Shown: positions 60,074 to 64,000 of the stretch, piece by piece
Numbering within the stretch: the stretch's first letter is position 1
Layout of the letters: each line of letters opens with the position of its first letter
Source: Phaeodactylum tricornutum CCAP 1055/1
Taxonomy: Eukaryota; Bacillariophyta; Bacillariophyceae; Surirellales; Neidiaceae
Length of the DNA stretch: 64,000 bases
Assembly (NCBI RefSeq): GCF_000150955.2
Contig: NC_011674.1
Location: 1-64,000, forward strand
Reading direction: 5' to 3'
Notes under the pieces: model-generated
Databases searched by the model: none
Seen by the model: the letters and a program-made list of their open reading frames with translations, nothing else
Told to the model about the DNA's origin: nothing
Translations under genes and position numbers: made by a program

Positions 60074-62155
60074 CTAAACGGAACCGTACGAAATCATGGA
60101 AAGCGTGCCAGTGGCCACAGCGACAAAAAGCCAAAATTTCATTCGTTCTTTCTTTACCACCTGGCCTTGGCTATTTGGAAGGCGACCACAGTGCCAGTCA
60201 AAACGACGCCCAACGTGTTTGGCCAGTTCCCCGCGCTTAATATGGCCGCATAAACGGCCAAGTTCTAAGACGGCAACGTATATGTTGGCCAAAATGTGGG
60301 CCGTCATATAATGCGCTTCTGAGAAAACAAAGTCACCCAGCAAACGACGACGATGATTGAATTCGCAGAAGTTAGTCATGTCCACAGCCGCGTCAACTGC
60401 AACCATACCGAATACTCCACAGAGTAAAATAGGAGCAGCCGACGGAACATTGATTACAACAGCAGCACTGATCGGCAGCCAGACGAGGAGCAGAATTTCC
60501 GAAACGTTCCAGTAGGAACAGTATGTGTGCTGCGGAAAACGACTAAACAGAAGACCGTCGCCGATTGCCCAGTTGAAGAAATGGCGGAATAGGGATAGCA
60601 CACCTCCTTTCCAGTAATCGTGGTCGACAAAGGCTTCTTTCACCGAAAGGAAATGTCCTTTGGATTCTGCCAGCGTTCGAAGGCAAAAATCCACGTCTTC
60701 GCCACCACCTGATTTCGCGTAGTTGGTATCAAAGTGCATGCCGGGGAGCCTTTTCAAGAGAATGTTTGCCGTTACACCCCACTGTGGACTCGTGTAAATC
60801 GGATTTGCTGCAATTTCAAACATAAAGGTCAAGTAGCTCATGAGCACAGCAGAGTGGATTTTAGATAGATCGTGACGACGAGGAAAGCGGACCAAGCCAA
60901 TCAGACCGACGCAGTCGCTCGACTTTTCTACCAGCGCAGTCTCGTACGCAAACAAAACTTGTGGACCCGGCCTCACATCATCGTCAAGAAAAAGGACAAA
61001 CTCCGCAGCACTCTCTCTGATTCCGTAGTTGCGAGCAGCAGATGCGCCGAGGTTCGTGGTGTGGCACCGAACACGAACGTTGTTGCCTAGGCGACCATCT
61101 GATTTGTGTGATGTTTGCTTCGTAAGCAGGGATTCAAGCTTCAGAGCTGCAGTCCGAGGGCAGTGAGTTTTCATCATTTTACAAAGTTTAATTGGATTGT
61201 CCACAATGATGATTAACGAGCTACGCATTCGACTTGGAACAACTAAATCACATAACCCTTGCAAGATCGGCACATCGATTCGATACGAAGGAACGATAAC
61301 ATCCACAAGGAAATACTCAACGCGCTTGACTGTAGGTGAAAGATGCATATCCAAATGTTGCCGTATCGGATCCACATCAAGAAGTACCCAGTCACGCCAT
61401 CCGTTCGCTGGAATACGGTCATATCGTGCAGGATTCGTGTTGTTGCCACCACGCTGATTGCTCAAGATTGCCCCTTCCACGCGAGGTGCAGCACCAAACT
61501 TGAGATAGAGACGTTGAAGATATGGATCTAAATCTTGGTTGATAAACCCATTCTTACGATGATCAGGGATGAGACCGCCAAAGCATGCAAAGTGCGCTTT
61601 GCCGACTGCAGGGAACGTCGGAAAGCCTGGAAAGCTCACGTCGTCCCACCACGGACATCCAAATCCGAAGTCACAACCCAATCGATCCGCAATATCTAGA
61701 AAAGCCCTGTAAAATGCACGGTAATGAAACTCTCCGGTTCGGATGTCAATGTCGTCGCCCAACAGGACCACCCAGTCAGCACCTTTTTCATAAGCGACCA
61801 TGGCCATCTTATTCCATGCGCGACAGATAGGAAACGAGGAGTCGACAGAAACAGGATCGTTGGTGAGCATCTCGAAATGAGTCGCTCGCGAATTCTTACG
61901 TATCCAACATTGCAGAGTTTTGGCCGTCTCACAATAGGCTTCGTCCTGGTCCAGTGCCAACACAAGCAAATACTTGCACAAGACATCTCGCTCAATCTGC
62001 CGTACCAGACGCTGAACATCGTTTGCAACATGCTTGGCGTTTGAGCCTAGACGAACAGTTAGTAAAATTCCTTGCACCGGTAGCTCGGGATTTTTGTTGC
62101 GAAGTCCAGCCCTCGCCAAGGCGTCCTTCCACTTGAGATTCAAAGACGGGTTCAT
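60074..62155 (-). CDS. Tandem GT2-like glycosyltransferase (probable main part of a fused gene)
   Basis: The protein has 693 residues from the ATG at 62155. Two glycosyltransferase-A domains are visible. The first (about 30-270) has 'V-V-L-L-G-D-D-I-D-I' and 'F-G-C-P-W-W-D-D'. The second (about 285-530) has the classic GT2 start 'V-D-V-I-V-P-S-Y-R', 'L-G-A-S-A-A-R-N-Y-G-I', the D-x-D block 'L-F-L-D-D-D-V-R-P', and the acceptor-side 'G-G-G-E-D-V-D-F-C-L-R'. Hydrophobic segments follow near 545-600 and at the extreme C-terminus, indicating a membrane protein. The substrate is unknown. A sulfotransferase-like frame lies immediately upstream in the same phase, separated by one stop that a 51-nt intron would remove. 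Confidence 0.85.
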   Translation of the reverse strand: MNPSLNLKWKDALARAGLRNKNPELPVQGILLTVRLGSNAKHVANDVQRLVRQIERDVLCKYLLVLALDQDEAYCETAKTLQCWIRKNSRATHFEMLTNDPVSVDSSFPICRAWNKMAMVAYEKGADWVVLLGDDIDIRTGEFHYRAFYRAFLDIADRLGCDFGFGCPWWDDVSFPGFPTFPAVGKAHFACFGGLIPDHRKNGFINQDLDPYLQRLYLKFGAAPRVEGAILSNQRGGNNTNPARYDRIPANGWRDWVLLDVDPIRQHLDMHLSPTVKRVEYFLVDVIVPSYRIDVPILQGLCDLVVPSRMRSSLIIIVDNPIKLCKMMKTHCPRTAALKLESLLTKQTSHKSDGRLGNNVRVRCHTTNLGASAARNYGIRESAAEFVLFLDDDVRPGPQVLFAYETALVEKSSDCVGLIGLVRFPRRHDLSKIHSAVLMSYLTFMFEIAANPIYTSPQWGVTANILLKRLPGMHFDTNYAKSGGGEDVDFCLRTLAESKGHFLSVKEAFVDHDYWKGGVLSLFRHFFNWAIGDGLLFSRFPQHTYCSYWNVSEILLLVWLPISAAVVINVPSAAPILLCGVFGMVAVDAAVDMTNFCEFNHRRRLLGDFVFSEAHYMTAHILANIYVAVLELGRLCGHIKRGELAKHVGRRFDWHCGRLPNSQGQVVKKERMKFWLFVAVATGTLSMISYGSV

Positions 62156-62203
62156 TCCTTTTGAGCATTTCTCTAACGTAGAGGCCCAAGACTCGACTTC
62201 GGA

Positions 62204-62719
62204 TTACGGTAGAATACCAACACCGTACTTAAATCGTCGTACCGCTCTTTGATGATTCTCCCAGCGGAGTCCGAGAGCTTCAGAAAGGTTGCAGCGTTCG
62301 CGCATTGAAAGATTCACGCGCCGTTCTAGATCGCAAACAACCCAATGCTGAAGTTCCGACTGTACCAGCGCTTGCTTATCTCGTTGCGTTGCTACAAAAA
62401 CAATTCGTACACCATGTTCCTCAGCAAAGGATAGCAGAGCAAGCAATTCGTGATCCGAAAGGAAGGGCAGTAAGGCAATCCAACCATCACAAATAAAGTT
62501 GTATCCGCCAGTGAGCCAGTCGCGTAGGGCGTCCTTTCCTTCTTGTAGCCACCAGGTTTGGACAGCAACCGATGGATCCAACAGCATGAGCTTCAACGTT
62601 TCCGAAGACAAGGTGGGGAATGTTCGAAAAACCTTAAAACCAACCTTGTCGGCAGCATTGGCAAGGGTACACGAGCCTGTCCGATATAATCCAACATTCA
62701 AGATGCAAATACTTGACAT
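62204..62719 (-). CDS. Sulfotransferase-like domain, probably the 5' exon of the GT2 gene
   Basis: Read alone this gives 171 residues from the ATG at 62719. The N-terminus 'C-I-L-N-V-G-L-Y-R-T-G-S-C-T-L-A-N-A' is a PAPS-type phosphate-binding loop as in P-loop sulfotransferases (usual G-x-P-R-T-G-T-x-S-L), followed by 'V-G-F-K-V-F-R-T-F'. 'F-I-C-D-G-W' fits the second strand. It is shorter than a full sulfotransferase. The stop at 62204-62206 lies inside a possible intron (62173-62223, GTGTTG...CGTTAG, 51 nt). With it removed the frame runs into the GT2 protein for 864 residues in all (exons 62224-62719 and 60074-62172). Confidence 0.65.
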   Translation of the reverse strand: MSSICILNVGLYRTGSCTLANAADKVGFKVFRTFPTLSSETLKLMLLDPSVAVQTWWLQEGKDALRDWLTGGYNFICDGWIALLPFLSDHELLALLSFAEEHGVRIVFVATQRDKQALVQSELQHWVVCDLERRVNLSMRERCNLSEALGLRWENHQRAVRRFKYGVGILP

Positions 62720-63104
62720 GGTCCGAAAGGTCGTGCTAGAGGGAAAGAGCGATAAGGAACCCACACTCTTAGTAGGCAATCTAGCTGGGTCTTTTGGAAC
62801 TTGTGAGACCGCACCATCCGAAGAAATGTTTTATGGTTGTGCGAGGGGGGCAGTATTTTTTATCAAGCATCGTGATTGGATGAAATGGTTTGACGAATCA
62901 CACTTAGGCAGCGTGCGCAATCGCGTCCGTACCGTTCATTTCGTGGGCGCGTGAAAAGCGTTGGACCGCACATCCGCAAAGATAGTGACGGGATAAACGG
63001 GAGCTACGCTAGAACAGAGAAGACTTGTACACGCGTAGACCAGAAAAAGCTGACCGTTGGGGAAACATTGGCTGAAACGGAGAGTGCGCCGGCATCACCT
63101 AGCT
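62720..63104. other. Intergenic region, 385 bp
   Basis: Promoter of the sulfotransferase-GT2 gene and 3' flank of the PIG-X-like gene; no coding region called. Confidence 0.4.
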
Positions 63105-64000
63105 TTACCACGTCGCGATCGGGTGGAGGTCACGTAAAATGACCACAGCACCAACGACGGACGCCAAGACCGAAACTGTAACTACCCAAATATAATCGGA
63201 CGCTCGTCCGGTGGCAATCCAGACACCCACCGGTGGTGCCCGCGGTAGAACGGAACCATGCTGTTGGTAGCGTTGACCAGAGGCTGTTACAAAGGAAGCC
63301 TGCAACAAATTTGGTGGCATTAATGGAAACTGCACAAAGTTGCAGGTGCCTTGGTCGAGCGGTTCCGGATAACGCAAATGCAATTTGGTCACGGTTTCAA
63401 ACACCATCGGCTGATCCGCACCAGGATGTCGAGTCATTGGACCTTGCAGTTGAACAAGGACCACGTGCTGTGGACTGACAAAGGCGGGTTCTTCTTGATC
63501 AATGACACGATACGGATCGTGTTGAATACTAATGTTCCAGCGAGAACGTAGATCATCGTCGTCGAGGAATGGTAGGGTAAGAATCTGCACGGCGTCCTCG
63601 ACGTTGACAAAGACATCTGAACCGACGTGCAAGAGATATTCCAGCGTCAAATATCCTGTTTCGACCGCGGTGATTTCCGCCCCAAAGGACACAGTGAATT
63701 GGTGTTGCCATTCCCGGTGCAGACCACCGACGGAAGAGAGGGTCGAGGCAACGAAAGCATTCAACTGGGTATTCTCCGAGCTATCGATCGAATCGAGAGC
63801 GAGCCGTGCGAGTAGACTAGCGCAATCTGTGTCCTTGTCCGTGGACGACAGTTCCATCAAACATAGCTGGTTGCGTTTGTCGTACACAGAATAGATCCAC
63901 GGTTGCGGATCCGTGCTGTTCGTCAGACTTTCGGCGTCGTGGAAGGAAATCGGAGTGTCCGGGACGGACCAACTGGTGGTGACCGATCGTGGTGCGGTTT
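63105..64000 (-). CDS. PIG-X/PBN1-like GPI mannosyltransferase I subunit, 5' end beyond the window
   Basis: The frame is open from the right edge to the stop at 63105-63107, about 298 residues seen and no start within the window. The C-terminal third resembles the PIG-X domain: 'S-R-W-N-I-S-I', 'T-K-L-H-L-R-Y-P-E-P', then 'C-N-F-V-Q-F-P-L-M-P-P', and one C-terminal membrane segment ('V-V-T-V-S-V-L-A-S-V-V-G-A-V'). PIG-X (yeast Pbn1) stabilises the PIG-M catalytic subunit that adds the first mannose to GPI in the ER. The family is poorly conserved and the call rests on 'L-H-L-R-Y-P' plus topology, so it is moderate. Confidence 0.55.
   Translation of the reverse strand, partial: TAPRSVTTSWSVPDTPISFHDAESLTNSTDPQPWIYSVYDKRNQLCLMELSSTDKDTDCASLLARLALDSIDSSENTQLNAFVASTLSSVGGLHREWQHQFTVSFGAEITAVETGYLTLEYLLHVGSDVFVNVEDAVQILTLPFLDDDDLRSRWNISIQHDPYRVIDQEEPAFVSPQHVVLVQLQGPMTRHPGADQPMVFETVTKLHLRYPEPLDQGTCNFVQFPLMPPNLLQASFVTASGQRYQQHGSVLPRAPPVGVWIATGRASDYIWVVTVSVLASVVGAVVILRDLHPIATW

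Noticed and set aside
1-64000. CRISPR arrays, bacterial operons, riboswitches and tRNA or rRNA genes
   Set aside because: No regularly spaced direct repeats, no prokaryotic gene organisation, and no tRNA T-loop plus A/B box combination that I could fold. A tRNAscan run would be needed to exclude tRNAs formally.

Overview
The window is the left end of a nuclear chromosome of a diatom-like stramenopile. The sequence opens with about 240 bp of CCCTAA repeats, and CCCTAA is the 5' to 3' strand expected at a left telomere. Other diatom hallmarks are Ty1/copia elements with the diatom-type pol motifs, short GT-AG introns (about 50-155 nt), dense genes on both strands, a plastid-targeted TAB2 with a bipartite-looking presequence, and long type I membrane proteins with acidic/serine-rich tails. 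A pennate diatom such as Phaeodactylum tricornutum fits well, but I infer the species rather than prove it.

Subtelomeric zone (1-16 kb): the telomere runs straight into a broken Ty1/copia element (about 241-2442, with a probable 3' LTR). Next comes a truncated PhyH-like host gene cut by a second copia fossil (about 3555-5364). After that lie two near-identical blocks, 5011-8660 and 8735-about 11.5 kb, separated by a 74-N assembly gap. Each block carries the copia RNase H remnant, a 294-residue membrane protein gene and a 259-residue soluble protein gene (its start is hidden by the gap in block 1). Only block 1 carries an 878-bp inverted-repeat transposon; block 2 preserves the empty site. The contents fit two haplotypes joined end to end at least as well as a true tandem duplication. 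A 718-residue tyrosine-recombinase protein of Crypton type (13335-15491) closes this zone.

Gene-dense zone (16-64 kb), host genes in order: type I membrane protein; VMA21-like; NOP58; coiled-coil membrane protein; OCH1-like GT32; multi-pass membrane protein; broken GH128-type glycosidase; Gag1-like clamp (DUF4050) protein; PET191/COA5 (small, spliced); CE6-type esterase-like protein; small protein with a signal-like N-terminus; SEN54; NAD(P)-binding protein; two further type I membrane proteins; ABCB6/HMT1-type ABC transporter; unrecognised luminal/secreted protein; LRR protein; CBS protein; MSS51-type C-terminal protein with a frame-shifting 29-bp duplication; TAB2; second LRR protein; PP2A B56; ankyrin protein; a probable sulfotransferase plus tandem GT2 gene; and a partial PIG-X/PBN1-like gene running off the right edge. 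There is no operon logic. The genes serve separate housekeeping roles: snoRNP, tRNA splicing, V-ATPase and cytochrome oxidase assembly, plastid translation, GPI anchor and glycan synthesis.

The main leads are the haplotype-like duplication with its transposon and empty site, the probable sulfotransferase-GT2 fusion across a 51-nt intron, the 29-bp duplication in the MSS51-like gene, the PET191 gene whose first coding exon is only ATG, in-frame introns inside the ABC transporter (one splits Walker A), and a CE6-like protein lacking the usual nucleophile serine. I found no previously undescribed multi-gene system that I can defend.
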